From: Monarcha castaneiventris obscurior
Taxonomy: Eukaryota; Chordata; Aves; Passeriformes; Monarchidae
Assembly (NCBI GenBank): GCA_026261815.1
Contig: JAMPIT010000437.1
Coordinates: forward strand, 1,054,001 to 1,118,000
Reading direction: 5' to 3'
Length of the DNA stretch: 64,000 nt
The number at the start of each line of letters is the position of its first letter. Position 1 is the stretch's first letter. The notes beneath the pieces are model-generated. The model was not told the DNA's origin. It made no database searches and saw only the letters and a list, made by a program, of their open reading frames with translations. This document shows, piece after piece, positions 49,641 to 62,400 of the stretch. The position numbers and the translations under genes were made by a program.

Positions 49641-49926
49641 GAGTGTGTCACCGGCCAGGAGCACAGCCCCGATCCGGGCAGCGCCGTGCCAGGGGCTGCG
49701 TGTGGCTGCACCAAGTGAGTCAGGGTGACTTTGTTCCGGGATGGGTTTGCCTCTTACTCATTAATTAGCGCCGCTGGAGCCGCTCGCACCGAGAGCTCGG
49801 CGGCGCGGGGAGGGTCAGGGTGCCGTCCTTGCGTTCCGTGAGGACGGAGTGTTCCTTGGTGCTGCGTGACGGGAGCGCCGGGGCTGACACGGCTCCTTCC
49901 CGGCTCCTTCCCGGCGCGTTCCCGGC

Positions 49927-49936
49927 TCGCGTGCGA
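49927..49936 (+). promoter_or_regulatory. TIPARP: Perfect extended xenobiotic response element (upstream)
   Basis: TCGCGTGCGA matches the extended AHR/ARNT consensus (T/G)NGCGTG(A/C)(G/C)A at every position. It lies about 350 bp upstream of the inferred start. Confidence 0.6.
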
Positions 49937-50284
49937 GCCCCACGCACGCAGCGCCGTGCTCGGGGACATCCCTCCCTGCCGGCCTGAAACGAAACGCTCG
50001 GTGCGTGATAAATGAAACGCGAAGGGGCCTCTTGTCCCTATCGCTCTTGGGAAGGGCTCCGGGCGGCGCTTTCGGTTCTCGCCGCTGACAGCGGGGCGGG
50101 GTGCGGCGGCCCGGGGTGGGCACGGGGTGGGCACGGGGCGTGCTGCAGCCCGGCCGGCGCCGCGGGGAGACCGGCCCTGGGGCGGGGGGAACCGGCCCGG
50201 CCCGCCCGCGCTCCGCCCCGGCCGGCGCTGCCCCGGCGGCTCCCTCGGCGGCGATATTTAAGCGGGCGGCGGAGCGAGCGAGGA

Positions 50285-50505
50285 GGAGCGCGGCGAGTTG
50301 GGGCGGGATGTACGGCCGGACGCCTCCCGTGGTGCGGGCACGGCGGTGCTGACCCCGCACCGGCCGCGCTCAGGGGGTCCCTGCTCCGGCTCCAGCGCCC
50401 GCCTTGTTCAGTATATCCCCCCACCAAGCAGAAAAGTGGCTTCGCTCTGGAGTTACCGTGGATTTGGGTCAGGACGCGGGAGCCGCGCCGAGGGAGCCCC
50501 CGCCG
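50285..50505 (+). other. TIPARP: TIPARP non-coding first exon (inferred)
   Basis: It is placed from about 25 nt after the TATA-like box to the donor CCG|GTAGGT at 50506. No long conserved reading frame is visible here, in keeping with the non-coding first exon of mammalian TIPARP. Other donors in the island are possible. Confidence 0.45.
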
Positions 50506-52435
50506 GTAGGTCCCAGCTGCGCCGGGCTGGCTGCCCGGCGGCTCCGCCGTCCTCAGGTTGTGTCTCTGGGCTGGTGCTTTTATTGTTTGTTGTCGGAACG
50601 TGGCTTTCTTGAGCAGAGGAGGCGCGGCTCGCGTGCGATGGCGAGCGCTCGGGGAGCGAACCCCCCCGGCCAGACCTCGGCGGCTGCTGAAGCTCGGCGT
50701 GCGGGGAGCATCGCTGCGGGGAGCGCTCCTGCCTGCTGGAATTGCCGGCACGGGAATGCCGGCAAAGCCCGACACTCGTCCTTCTTGCTGCTGTGTTTGT
50801 GGAGCCGTTGGGGGATCCGGCTCTGCTCACTGAGGCAGTTCTGTAAAAATAGCAGCAAAACTTAAATGCTGGTCAAGTGAGGAATATCGATATTGGAGTA
50901 GCGGCGGAGGTATGGCTGAACAAGATCAGAAGTCACTTGCTCAGCACCTTGGCGCTGCAGGGGTCCTTGAGACCCGGCCGATCCTCTTGCTCCTCGCCAG
51001 GGCGGTGAGACCTGGGCTGCACGAACGGGAACATCTCATTCTCTTCGGAGTCGAGGATTTTTAAACCCTAGGAGTTACTTGAAGGTGCCTTTGGTGGTTT
51101 GGAGGAATTACCTGGTGTCTGTGGAAGAATAACAGATACACCGATGACTTTGGGTTTACCTGCCAAACAGATATACCGGTTGCTTTAAATTTAATGTAAA
51201 AAATGGGAAAATTAGAGAGGCACACTTTTTTTTTTTTTTTCTTTTTCCTGGCAATCCTGACGTGCTGTTTCCCAGGGAAATGGAAAAGCCTTAGAAATGA
51301 ATGTTCCAAAATACGGAAGACTCAATGAGAAATTTTCCAGAGCAAATCATCAGTAGTAAGAAATTGTTGCCAAAATTTCTCTGTTTTCTGGGGTTTTGTT
51401 TTGAAGTGAGGAGTAACTTTGTTTGGAATGCATTTATCCAGGAAGTAATCCTTAATGTGCTCCACTCTGAGCATTGAGCCTGCATGCGAGATTGAAGAAG
51501 GTTTAATTAAATGTAATCAAATATTACAGGATTCCTGATTAAAAGGCATAGCACCTGCTTTTGGTGACGTACGAGACACACTGCTCATTTGTGCTTTAAA
51601 AAAAAATATATATACAATTCTGCAGCTTGCAAATCATGTCTTTCTCAGTCCCTGCATAACTACCACCCTTCTGTTTGCTTCCCTGCCCGGTTTTAATTCC
51701 TGTTGCCCGGCGTGGCGAGAGGCAGAGGAGCTCAGTGTGTCACCACCGGGTCACGGTGCCACGGGGGGATGCGGAGGGGACAGGGCGGCAGGGATGGGCT
51801 GTGACCGCTGGAACTCCTCGGGAGCAGGGCAGGATGACACCCTGGCCCCCGCTGAAAGCCGTGCGGAGTTTGCCGCGGGTCTCCGCAGCCGGCGGCTCCC
51901 TGCCGGTGCTGCCCGAGCGAGTGGGAGGTGGCACGAGGGAGGACACATGCCGATGGAATGGGAATGTGTAGGTTTGCTCCTCTGGTGGGAGAGGAAATGG
52001 TGCAGGAATGTCTGAAATGTGGTGGGGGGACATGTCTCGTGCTCCTCGGGTCTGTGTGTGTGAGGGAGGCGCAGGAATCAGCGCTGCCGTGTTCGCTTTT
52101 GTGGAGTAGGATGAACCCGAGTGCTCTTGTTTATTGAACATCCTGACAGGGAGGAGGCGTCGGACCATCCCCCTTTCCTGCCCACCCTCGGGGGACTGTG
52201 TGCGTGCCTGAGTGTCTCAGAGCCTGGATGTGCGGGGAGATGAGGAGTGTGGGTTTGGGATTAATTAGCCTGAGTTTAGCTGTTTTCATGCTTTACGTGC
52301 CTGAGGGCTACCCGCAGTCACAGGAGGGGAGGAGTTTGCTGTTGCTGGCTCGAAATCCTCTCCAGGGGTGATCTTGTTCGTGTTAACCATGAGCAATTAG
52401 AGAGATTAACTGCCTTGTTTTCTTTTCTGCCCTAG
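50506..52435 (+). other. TIPARP: TIPARP intron 1
   Basis: Its first 400 bp are still CpG-rich. The rest is unique sequence with a poly-T run near 51,227-51,241 and a second moderately GC-rich patch at about 51,700-52,060. No exon was recognised. Confidence 0.5.
50629..50638 (+). promoter_or_regulatory. TIPARP: Perfect extended xenobiotic response element (downstream)
   Basis: An identical TCGCGTGCGA copy about 125 bp past the inferred exon 1 donor, inside the first intron and still within the CpG island. Confidence 0.6.
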
Positions 52436-53433
52436 ATTGATTCTTGGGAGGCTCTGGGACATTTGAAAGTGATTTGGAGAGAGCAAAGTCTGTGTCCGAT
52501 GGACACCGAACCCCAGCCAGCGTGTGTGGTGCCCCAGGCTCCCTGCCCAGCAATGAAGTGCTCTCCTTCAGAGGACTTTTCTCCTCAGGTGAGGCTGTCT
52601 GAGAAGATCCCACCCGTGAAGCCCTGCTTCAAGAAGAAGCAGCAAGTGCAGAAGAGACTGGACACACAAACTCTGCGGGCTTTGAGGCCGATCTTTACCA
52701 GCTTGCTGGGAGGTGGCACCTTGGGTAGGGTCTTTGTGCCCCGAGGCCAGCGTGGTGGCCATGGTGATTTATGTGAACCTGCTGTGAAAAAGACTCTGGA
52801 CCTCGGTACCTCTTGCCCCCAGACAGAAAATAATGTGACTGTGCTGATGCCAACAGCTCCAGATGTGCAAGGTCAATTGCCAGGAGCTCGTCCTTCCCCC
52901 GGGCATCCTGAGCAGGATGTCCAGTCTGGAGAGCAAGGTTTCTCCGCAGAAACGCCTGGAACTGCTGCTGATAATGGTCATGAATCATTCCAGGATCATC
53001 CTTTGCACCCAAGTGCTAGTGATGGTGCAGCTTGTCCTTTGTTCCCTGACAAGGTTCTGGAAAGCTACACATCTGGCTTGCTCCAGGAGAACAGCTGTCC
53101 CATGCAATACAACTTGACCCCAAGCAATAAATTCAGTGCTGGGATATTTCAGGATAAAAGTGAAGAAGCTTCACTTGACCTGGTGTTTGAGCTCTTGAAC
53201 CAGCTGCAGTATCATACCCACCAGGAGGATGGGATTGAAATCTGTGTGGATTTTCTCCAGGGCACTTGTGTTTATGGGAGTGATTGTCCCAAGCACCACA
53301 CAGTGTTACCCTATCACTGGCAGGTGAGGAGGACAGCAACCCAGAGGTGGCAAAGTGTGACCAACGATTCCCAGGAGCACCTGGAGAGGCTTTACTGCAA
53401 CCCTGACAATGACAAGATCAAAGTCAAGTATCG
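52436..53433 (+). CDS. TIPARP: TIPARP first coding exon (5' leader 52436-52498, then 311 codons)
   Basis: Acceptor TGCCCTAG at 52435, donor GTAGGT after CG of a split Arg. The first ATG is 52499-52501 (MDTEPQPACVVPQ), in the position expected from the mammalian start. An in-frame TTG upstream is not a plausible start. The ATG context (CCGATGG) is moderate, with G at +4 but C at -3. Confidence 0.96.
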
Positions 53434-56400
53434 GTAGGTAACTGAATTTACTCCCTTGCTGGGAAGGGTGCAGAAATTTAACAGGATGTGCCTCTTTTTT
53501 CCCTGATATTTGTGTCCAAGTGCGTTAGAAATCCTGCAATGATGTTTCCTGACTTACATCCAACAAGTTTAACTCAACAAAAAATTCTTGTACACCTGTA
53601 AAACTGTTGTTTAGCATGTGAATGTGTTCATGGAGGACTGGGAGTGTGTGGAATAAGAAAACTTCAGCTCTGTAGGAATTCAGAGACTGTTGTGCAATGC
53701 TGTTCTTGTTCTTGGTGTTCCTAATTAGTCTTTTCTCTGCATTAGACAAAGTGGCAGCATGAAAGAGCCTTGGCAGCGCTGGGGACAGGAATGACAGAGC
53801 AGTTGCTCTGTGTCACTGTGAACACAGACTGGCTGTGCACTCCCAGCACAGCCTGTGCCATTCCACCCCAAGCAGCTAAACCAGAGGGGAGCTCTGGGGG
53901 GACCTTTGGAAATGTCGGATCACTGGGAGTAAATGGGGATGTTGCAGCTAATTCCCTGTGAGCAACCTGAGCCAGCCTGGCAGAAATGCTGATCATCTCC
54001 ACTATTAAAGCAGCTATTGAAGTTATTGTTTTCCCTGTACAGAGCTGTGTTTATTGACTCATTTTCTAAAATTAGCCAACAGCTGTTAACTTGATGTGGT
54101 TGTGTGACTGCTGTGGGCTCCTGCGCCCCGAGAGCTAAAACTTCTTCAGCTTCTCCCCTGCAGGTTCGACTTTGAGGAGGACTGATGTTTGCAGGGTCCA
54201 GTCAGTGCAGGGTGCAGGCTGGTTTGATTTCTTTTCTGGAGGAAGTGTGTGATGCACATTGTGGCAGGGCAGATAAGAGAGGAGAAGTTTGCCAGGCTGG
54301 CACAGCTCCAGTTCACAGCCACGCTTCTGTAGTGAAAACTTCACACTGCCTTTGCCACCTGAATCCTTCGGGGTTCTGCTCACTGCCTCTTCTTCCTTCC
54401 AGTTCCTGAAGGAGCTATATCCCTGCTTTCTCAATATTTTGTTTTCATTTATTAAACTGAGATTTCTCATTTGGCACCAAAGACCAAATCTAGTGCTTAA
54501 AGTCAGTGTTAGTCTTCATTCTCACTTAATTTGATGCTGGATTAGATACTAAATTCAGCCTTTTTCATAGACTCAAACTGGTTTGGGATGGAAGGGACCT
54601 TAAAGATCACCCAGAGCCACCCCCTGCCATGGCAGGGACACCTTCCACTATCCCAGGGTGCTCCAAGCCCCAATGTCCAGCCTGGCCTTGGGCACTGCCA
54701 GGGATCCAGGGGCACAGCTTCTGTGGGCACCCTGTGCCAGGGCCATTTCAGTGATGGCAATATCAGAATATGGATACCCCACACTGAAAATGAAGTAGGC
54801 TATGTAGTAGGGAGCAACCATATTTTATAGAATTTTCTTGAAGAAATACACCAGTCTTTAAAAAAAAAATTGAAAAATCTTTTAAGTGCATAGCAGATAA
54901 AATTTGCTATATTTTACACCAAACTTCTATTTCCCAAGTATTTGAAATGATTTCTGAAAACAAAACAGCACAGCCAGAGCCAAGCCCATTAAATGATTTA
55001 ACTTTGAGCTCCGTGCAAGTGAGCAAATGGTTCTCTTTTAGAAGTTGTGTCACCAAATCCATCACTGCACAAGAGCTCTGTGTCCTAAAGGACTGACCTG
55101 GGAGTGTTGCTGGTGAAGGACACAGTGCTTGGTCATGGCTTAGTCATGCCCAGCCCGCGGAGCTGCAGTGCAGTGCCATCGCCCTTGTGCTGGGTGTGCA
55201 GGTCCCAGCCTGGTGGGGCTGCTGGGCCCGAGGGACGCCGAGTTTCTGCCTGTCTGATCCAGCTTGGGGCAGGGCTGGCAGGCGTGTGCCAGGGACAGGA
55301 TGGGCCCTGGGTGTGAGGGAAGGCAGAGGAGCAGCCGAGGGTGGGACACTGCCCTCGGTCAGCCTGGGGGTACAGACCTGACCTTGTGGGGCTGAGTGGG
55401 TTCTGCCAGACTGCAGGTTTACACTGGATATTGGGGAGAAATTCCTCCCTGGGAGGGTGGGGAGGCCCTGGCACAGGGTGCCCAGAGCAGCTGTGGCTGC
55501 CCCTGGATCCCTGGCAGTGCCCAAGGCCAGGTTGGATGGGGTTTGGAGCACTCTGGGATAGTGGAAGATGTCCCTGCCCATGGCAGGGGTGGAATCAGCT
55601 GAGCTTTAAGATCCCTTCCAACCTTGGAAGACTTTCACATGTGGATAAGTGTCAGTGAGACCTTTGGAGTGAAGTTCTATTTAAGACCAGCGCTGCTGAT
55701 TTCAAACTTTGAGTATGATCCTCCTTAGAGCTTTGACTTGCCAAGGTTTTAAGCCAGGTTTTGAGGTGGGAGGTCAGTGTTCTACTGTGTGTCATCGCCA
55801 GCTTCTCCTTGTGCAACATCACCTTGTCTGAGGAGAACCTGCCAGGCGTGGGGAGCTCCAGCTTCCCTGTGGTCACTCTGGACTGCTGCTGGTATCCTGG
55901 CAGTGGTGGTCACTGCAGACCACTGTCCCTGTCCTGGCAGTGGTGGTCACTGCAGACTAGTGCCCCTGTCCTGGCAGCGGTGGTCACTGCAGACCACTGT
56001 CCCTGTCCTGGCAGCGGTGATCACTGCAGACCCCTGCCCGTGTCCTGGCAGTGGTGGTCACTGCAGACCCCTTCCCCTGTCCTGGCAGTGGTGGTCACTG
56101 CAGACCCCTTCCCCTGTCCTGGCAGCGGTGGTCACTGCAGACCACTGTCCCTGTCCTGGCAGTGGTGGTCACTGCAGACCGCTGTCCCTGTCCTGGCAGC
56201 GGTGGTCACTGCAGACCACTGTCCCTGTCCTGGCAGTGGTGGTCACTGCAGACCACTGTCCCTGTCCTGGCAGTGGTGGTCACTGCAGACTGCTGCCCCT
56301 GTCCTGGCAGTGGTGGTCACTGCAGACCCCTTCCCCTGTCCTGGCAGCGGTGGTCACTGCAGACCCGTGTCCTGGCCGTGCTGTGTCTCCGGGCAGCCCG

Positions 56401-59400
56401 GGGAGCCGGGAGCTGTGAACGTGCCCCGCCAGCGCCGCGTCCCATGGCTACGGCATTATTTGTTAAAGCCATTAATCTGCCGTGGTCAGACGAGCTTTGC
56501 AGGCCTGTCTGCTCCCTGGCAGCCGGCAGGAAACGCCTGCTCAGCGCTTTGCCCGGCCAGCAGGGCTGCTGTTTGTCCTGCTGCCTGGCCCACACCGTGG
56601 CGAGGGGGAATCCTGGCACCAGCGCTGCCCCCAGGGAGCTGGGCCCTTCCAGAAAGTGCTGGGCTATCAGCTCAATTAGGGAATGAGCGCTAAATTAGGG
56701 TGTTCTTCAAGGAGCTATTTATATAAACCTTCCTTCCTCTTAATTATTGGGATGAGTAATGATGGAGATAAGTTATTGAGATGAGTAATGTAAAATATAC
56801 ATTAAGCTGTTGCCTCTCACCTAAGGGAGTGTGATCTCAGAGGAGTGGTAAACCTTGTTTAGTTACTTTGTAATGCAACTCCTTCAGCTACTTCTTGCAG
56901 TTTGGCCTCAAACTGAGTATTTATCATAAATTACTTATGTTTTTTGTATTCTTAAGTCTGCCAACTATGTAGAGCCACATACCAAGCTATCTGAAAAATG
57001 GGGGAGCATCAACTTAAGCAGGTTAAAGTACTTAGAAGCACTTGGTTTTCTTCCTGGATGTGGGGAGAGGCCCTGGAGACGTTCCAGCTTGCAGCAGGGA
57101 GAGCAGTGCCAAGTGCTCCTTTCCAGCAGGAGATGCCCACGTTGGGATATTTTAAGGTGCTCTTTGCTGAGGGGAAATACTTGGCTGAGGAGCTGAGCAG
57201 GTTTCCCCACACACACACCTGTCCTATCATGCACACATTGCTTTTCAAAACAAGCTACAGCATTAGAGATTACAGGAGGATTTGTTTAAAAAAACTCTGC
57301 AGCTCCTGACCTATCAGTTCCCCCCATTTTGGCTGAAAATTCCACTCTTTCTCTTGGCAGAAAGGTCTCCCAGCTTGCCTGACACAGCAGCTTCTTGCTG
57401 TTGCTTTGATTTCTTTCCTTTTTCTTTCTTTTTCCTGTAATTTTTGGAAGTTTTATGAAATGGCTCTTTCGAGCTAGAAGAGAGGCCAAGATGGAATGGC
57501 TCCAGTGAGGGAAAGGCAGGTGGGTCTGCAGTGGGACCTGTTCTGCCCGGGAGCTCTTCCCTCTGTACACACTCGGGGTTCTTGGGTGAAGTCCGAGCAA
57601 ATAGCAGCAGGATGAGAGGAAACTCAAGCTGTCCTGGGGAGGTTCGGGTCGGATATCAGGAGGAATTTCTTCCTGGAAAGCGTGGTCAGGCACTGGAAGG
57701 GTCTGTCTGGGGAGGTTTGGAGTCCCCATCCCTGGAGGCGTCCAAGGAATGACTGGACGTGGCACTCAGTGCTCTGGACTGGGTGACAAGGTTGGACGCG
57801 ATGTTCCTGGAGGTCTTTTGCAGCCTAAATGATTCCATGACTCTGACCACGGTGTGTTCCAGTGGAGTTATCAGTGGGCATGTGAAGGGACTGGGAGGGA
57901 AAGGCATGGACACAGCGAAATGTACAGGAAACTGGTTTTCCTTCATTCCTCTGTGTGTGGGATGGCTGCGTCTCTGGTGCTGACAGAATGTGCTTGATGT
58001 GTTAAAATCATGCAGAGCGCAGTGGAGGCATTTCAGGCGTGGAATCATGGAATCAGAGTGGTTGGGCTTGGAAAAGGCCTTAAAGCCCACCCAGTGTCAC
58101 CCCTGCCATGGGCAGGGACACCTCCCATTGTCCCAGGTGGCTCCAAGCCCTGTCCAACCTGGCCTGGGACACTGCCAGGGATCCAGGGGCAGCCACAGCC
58201 TCTTCTGGCAGCAGTTGTTTGGGGAGTTCTGCAGGTCCCTGGCCCATTAAAGAGTTAAATTTCAGAAGTTTTCTGTGTGATCCACACAGCTGCCACAGTG
58301 TGTGAGATAAGGCATGTGTTAGTGATAACAAGGAGAGGGGAAACCAGCTGAGAGTCCCTCTGCCTGAATTTGGGGGAGGTTCTTTGGCTGTACCCTCTGA
58401 GTGGTTTGGAGCTGCTTTTCATTCCTTTCTGGGAGGAATGCAAGAGCCTCGAATGAAACTCCTGTGAAGTGATTTTGGAAGTGTTTGCCTTGTGCTACGT
58501 GGGTTCCTTTTTGCTGCACTTTGGAGCACCATTTCCATATGAAATGAAACTAATTAAGCTCCTAGCTGTACAAACCCAGGGAAGCCCTGAGTGCTGCGTG
58601 GAGCTGCGAATAGCCAGCAATCACTGCCATCCCTCCCCTTGTTTCCTGTCAGCAAACAGATCGCAGTTTGGGGAGCAGCTGTCACCTGGCTGCAGCTTGA
58701 GGTCAGGCTGTTCCCTGGCAATCCCAAACAAAGGTCTGGGATGGGTGCAGGGATTGCTGGCAGGAGCTGCTCCCAGGTAGCGCAGCAGGCTCGGTGCTGT
58801 GGCAGGACTGCCCATGCCGGGACCCAGGGCGAGCACAAAGAGCCTCTGACAATGATTTGCTCAGCAGGAGCAGTGATCGAGAAGCTCCTTCCTGCTACTC
58901 GTATTTGGTATCCTGGTACTCGGATTTGTTGAAATCAGGAGGGATTTGAGTTGAGGAGTAATTGAGAATCTGATTCTTGTAGCCACGTGTACACAGGAGT
59001 GCTGTTTTTTGGGAAGCTGGTTGTGGAAGGTGTGATGTGGAGCATTCATTTCTAGGAAAAGCCTGGAGTGCCAGGACAAGGGGGAATGAATTCCCAGTGC
59101 CAGAGGATAGGGATGGGTGGGATATTGGGAAGGAATTCCCGTGGGAGGGTGGGGAGGCCCTGGCACAGGGTGCCCAGAGCAGCTGTGGCTGCCCCTGGAT
59201 CCCTGGCAGTGCCCAAGGCCAGGTTGGACATCGGGGCTTGGAGCAGCCTGGGACAGTGGGAGGTGTCCCTGCCATGGCAGGGGTGGGGCTGGGTGAGCTT
59301 TAGGGTCCCTGCCTGTATCAGAGCTGTGCTTGTGCTCCTCTAAAACATCAGTACTTTAGGTTGGAAAGGGTCCTTAAAGGTCATCGAGTCCCACGCCCTG

Positions 59401-62400
59401 CCAGGAGCATCTTCCACCGATTTAACAATGAAAGCAAACAAACAAACCTCTCCCAAACACATCCAGAGCAGCTCAGAGCCCTTTGACCCAGCAGGGCTGG
59501 ACAGGGACACTGTGTTTGTGCTCTGCCAGGTGTAGCTGGGGTTTGAGTCAGGAAATAGGGTGTCTGTGGAATCCTTGGGAGAGGGGGATGTGTTCCACAC
59601 CCTCATTGCTGTGGAGTTTCACAACTTAGCAGTGCTTCACACCCCAGGCCTCCCCAGCCCAGGACCTCGTGTCCAGGAGTGAGTTCTTGGGAAGAACAAA
59701 CAGCTTCTGGTACAGTCTCTTCTCCTCCAGCAGCCCTGCCTCGCGGATGTCCTGATCCAGAGGTGGGGGGAAGAGAGCTGGAGGGCTTACTATTATTATT
59801 GTTATTATTATTGTTGTTGTTGTTTTTATTTTACCTGCCAGGCATTAATCTAAGCTGTATACATATAAATACACACACATATATATGGGCCAGTGTGTCA
59901 GCAGTTGTCCCAGATTTACAAGCTGGCCCTCCTCGCTGTGAAAATTCCAAAAGATTGCTTTTCCAAGCACCCCAGTCACCCATTGTAAAGGCAGGGAAAA
60001 ACAGTCTTCCCAACTTGTAAAAATAGACACAGGAAAAGCAGCAAAGCCGCTGGTTTTGGGTTCTTTTGTTTTTTTGAGGTTGGAGCCTCTCAGCTGAGAG
60101 GGAAGTGTGTCTGCAGCACCTTTCCCACTGAGGTCTCACCTCCCACATGGCCCACGGTCACTGCAGAGAGAAGCAGCGTCACTTGATGAGGGGGCAAATT
60201 CAGTAAAATGTGGCACTAATCTGCTGTCCTGGCCCCTGCTGCCCCTCTCTTGGGTTTGAAATGAGGACACACTGCTGAGATCGAGGCTCAGATGGGTTAT
60301 TTGTGCTCTTGCCCTGCTGCAGAGGTTCCTGTGTGCCTTCCCCACGCTGTGCACCCCAGTCCTGGTTATTGCTGTGCTTTCACTGCTGTGCTGGGAGGAG
60401 CTGTTGGTGAACATCCCTTGGGAGTGTTCCCTGGGCCTTTTCCTCCGACTGTGGCTTTCCACAGGAGCACGTTTGGCTCTGCTGCCCGAGCTCTGCTGTT
60501 GCTATTTCAGAACCTGTGCTTCAGCATTAAACTCTTGGCTGGGTGTCCAGCTCTGGCCCAGGCTGCCTGCTGGAGTCCCCATCCCTGCAGGGATTTAACA
60601 GCCTTGGGGACGTGGGTCAGTGGTGGCCTTGGCACTGCTGGGGCAATGCTTGGCCTCGATGGTCTGAGAGGGCTTTTCCAGTTAAACCAAACCTGTGATT
60701 TCTCTTATCTTTTAAAGCTGATGTCCTTTAAGAGGCGTTTGGTTTCAGACAGGAGTTTAAACGCTCAGTCCCCCGCCCGAAGCTGGGCTCATCTGTGGGA
60801 GAGCCCTTCCCCTGCAGCTTCAAACAGGTGTACAAACAAGATGAAACCTTGCTGCTCTTGTGTGCCCAGGAAATGCAGGTGCCTGACTTGTCTCCTGCAC
60901 TCAGTGAGCTCCGTGTGACTCTCCCAGCCCCCAGTACAAAACCTTCTCGTGCCTGTTTGGCTCTTTGAAGCCGCTGAGGTCCCTGAGTTGTTGCTGGTGC
61001 AGAGAGGAACTGGCTTAGTCAGAGAGAGAACATCACCAGTTTCAGTGTGGCAGGGGGTCTGAGTGTGAGCTGTGCTGAGTGTTGCAGCTGCTCTGATGGG
61101 AACAGGGTTTCATTTCCTGCTCGGCCCCTGCTGCTCGCAGCGTTTCTGTTTTTTCTGAACCTGCTTGCGGTAACTCACGGCACGTCCCCGAACTCGGTGA
61201 GCGGTTTCAAACCACACGTGTTTTCAGAGCACTTACAAAACAGATTTCTCTACTCATCTGTTTGTACATAACATCTCGAGAGCGTTTGCCTTGCTGAAGG
61301 GAAAGATCCCAGGGGATTCATGCATTAGGCTGAAGTTCTTCAGAAGGATGCAAGGAAGACCCCAAATATCCTTATTTTGGCTGCACTCATCTGGAAAAGT
61401 TCATCAGTGTCACAACTCACCACTCGATGAACCTGCTCAGTCCAGTGTCCTGGAAAGTTTATACCTTTGTGTTATTTCTTACATTTAGGGAACAGAGAAA
61501 ATGGAACTTAACTCGTGGGGTCATGTTCTGCTGTTGAGAGCTCGTGGAGTTTTATTTTGAACTGTGCTGTTCTGCAGCACCAAATTTGGGTTGCGTGCCC
61601 TGTTCTTCCGAGAGCTCAACGTGCTCATTCTTTCTGTGTAATAGTTCCACTGAACTGCTTTATTTTATAAATAGAGACCTTTATTTGGTGAGTTGGTGAG
61701 GAGAAATTCTTCAGAAATCTCTGTTCTCACCTCTTGCAGAGTCTCTGTGGGAGCTTAACAAGAGCATGCAGTGCCAGGACAAGGGGAATGGCTTCAAACT
61801 GCCAGAGGGCAGGGATGGATGGGAAATTGGGAAGGAATTGTTCCTGTGAGGGGGGCAGGCCCTGGCACAGGGTGCCCAGAGCAGCTGTGGCTGCCTCTGG
61901 ATCCCTGGCAGTGCCCAAGGCCAGGTTGGAGCAGCCTGGGATAGGGGAAGGTGTCCCTGCCATGGCAGGGGTGGGGCAGGATGAGCTTTAAGTCCCTCCC
62001 AGCCCAAACCATTCCATGATTCTAGGACTTTGGAGAAGTCATTTTAGTCTGTCTGTGTATCCATCCTTCCCGCAGGCAACTGGGAATAGTCCTTCCTGCC
62101 TGGGTAGTGGGTGAGCTCAGGCTCTGTGGTGTTTGCAGGGGGGTTTAACAAACACTTCTGTGGGGAAGGGCAGCTTCTGTGTTTGCAGCCCGGGTCTCAC
62201 GCTGCTCCTGCAGGGGGATGCAGAGGCAGGGGGAGGAACCTGGGCCCCACCAAGGGTTTGAATGCATTTCCTGCTTTCCACACCTCTGACAAACTGCAGC
62301 CTTCAGAACCTGCTCCTGCCACGCTGACTCTTCCAGGAGTGACACCTCCAGATGTTATTTTACATCGTGTTAGCTACAAAATTCTCCTTTACATGGAATC

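Larger units (their letters stand above)
40701..49644. other. Intergenic region between divergent SSR3 and TIPARP promoters
   Basis: About 9 kb between two head-to-head genes. It holds CR1 fragments (41590-41715, 41848-41935, 43128-43215, 46930-47555, 48440-48725, 48945-49105, 49455-49640) and a two-copy 59-bp tandem duplication at 44901-45018. I see no conserved coding frame. Human has non-coding antisense transcripts near TIPARP, and a counterpart could lie here but cannot be supported from sequence alone. Confidence 0.5.
49645..50900 (+). promoter_or_regulatory. TIPARP: CpG island and promoter of TIPARP
   Basis: A very CpG-rich stretch with a TATA-like ATATTTAAG at 50254-50262, so transcription probably starts near 50,285. 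The core AHR/ARNT motif GCGTG occurs on the plus strand at 49698, 49864, 49929, 50003, 50138, 50631 and 50697, with two CACGC on the other strand at 49941 and 49945. TIPARP is an established AHR target, so these are plausible regulatory sites. Exact start and usage are inferred. Confidence 0.75.

Noticed and set aside
52463..52498. Upstream in-frame extension of TIPARP from TTG
   Set aside because: TTG is not a normal vertebrate start, and the first ATG at 52499 matches the family start.
55761..56693. 310-codon plus-strand ORF with signal-like start and VVTADHCPCPGSG repeats
   Set aside because: The 37-bp array leaves all frames open. It lies inside a TIPARP intron.
60292..60918. 208-codon ORF in a TIPARP intron
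   Set aside because: It spans a CR1 fragment and unique intronic DNA and shows no family features.
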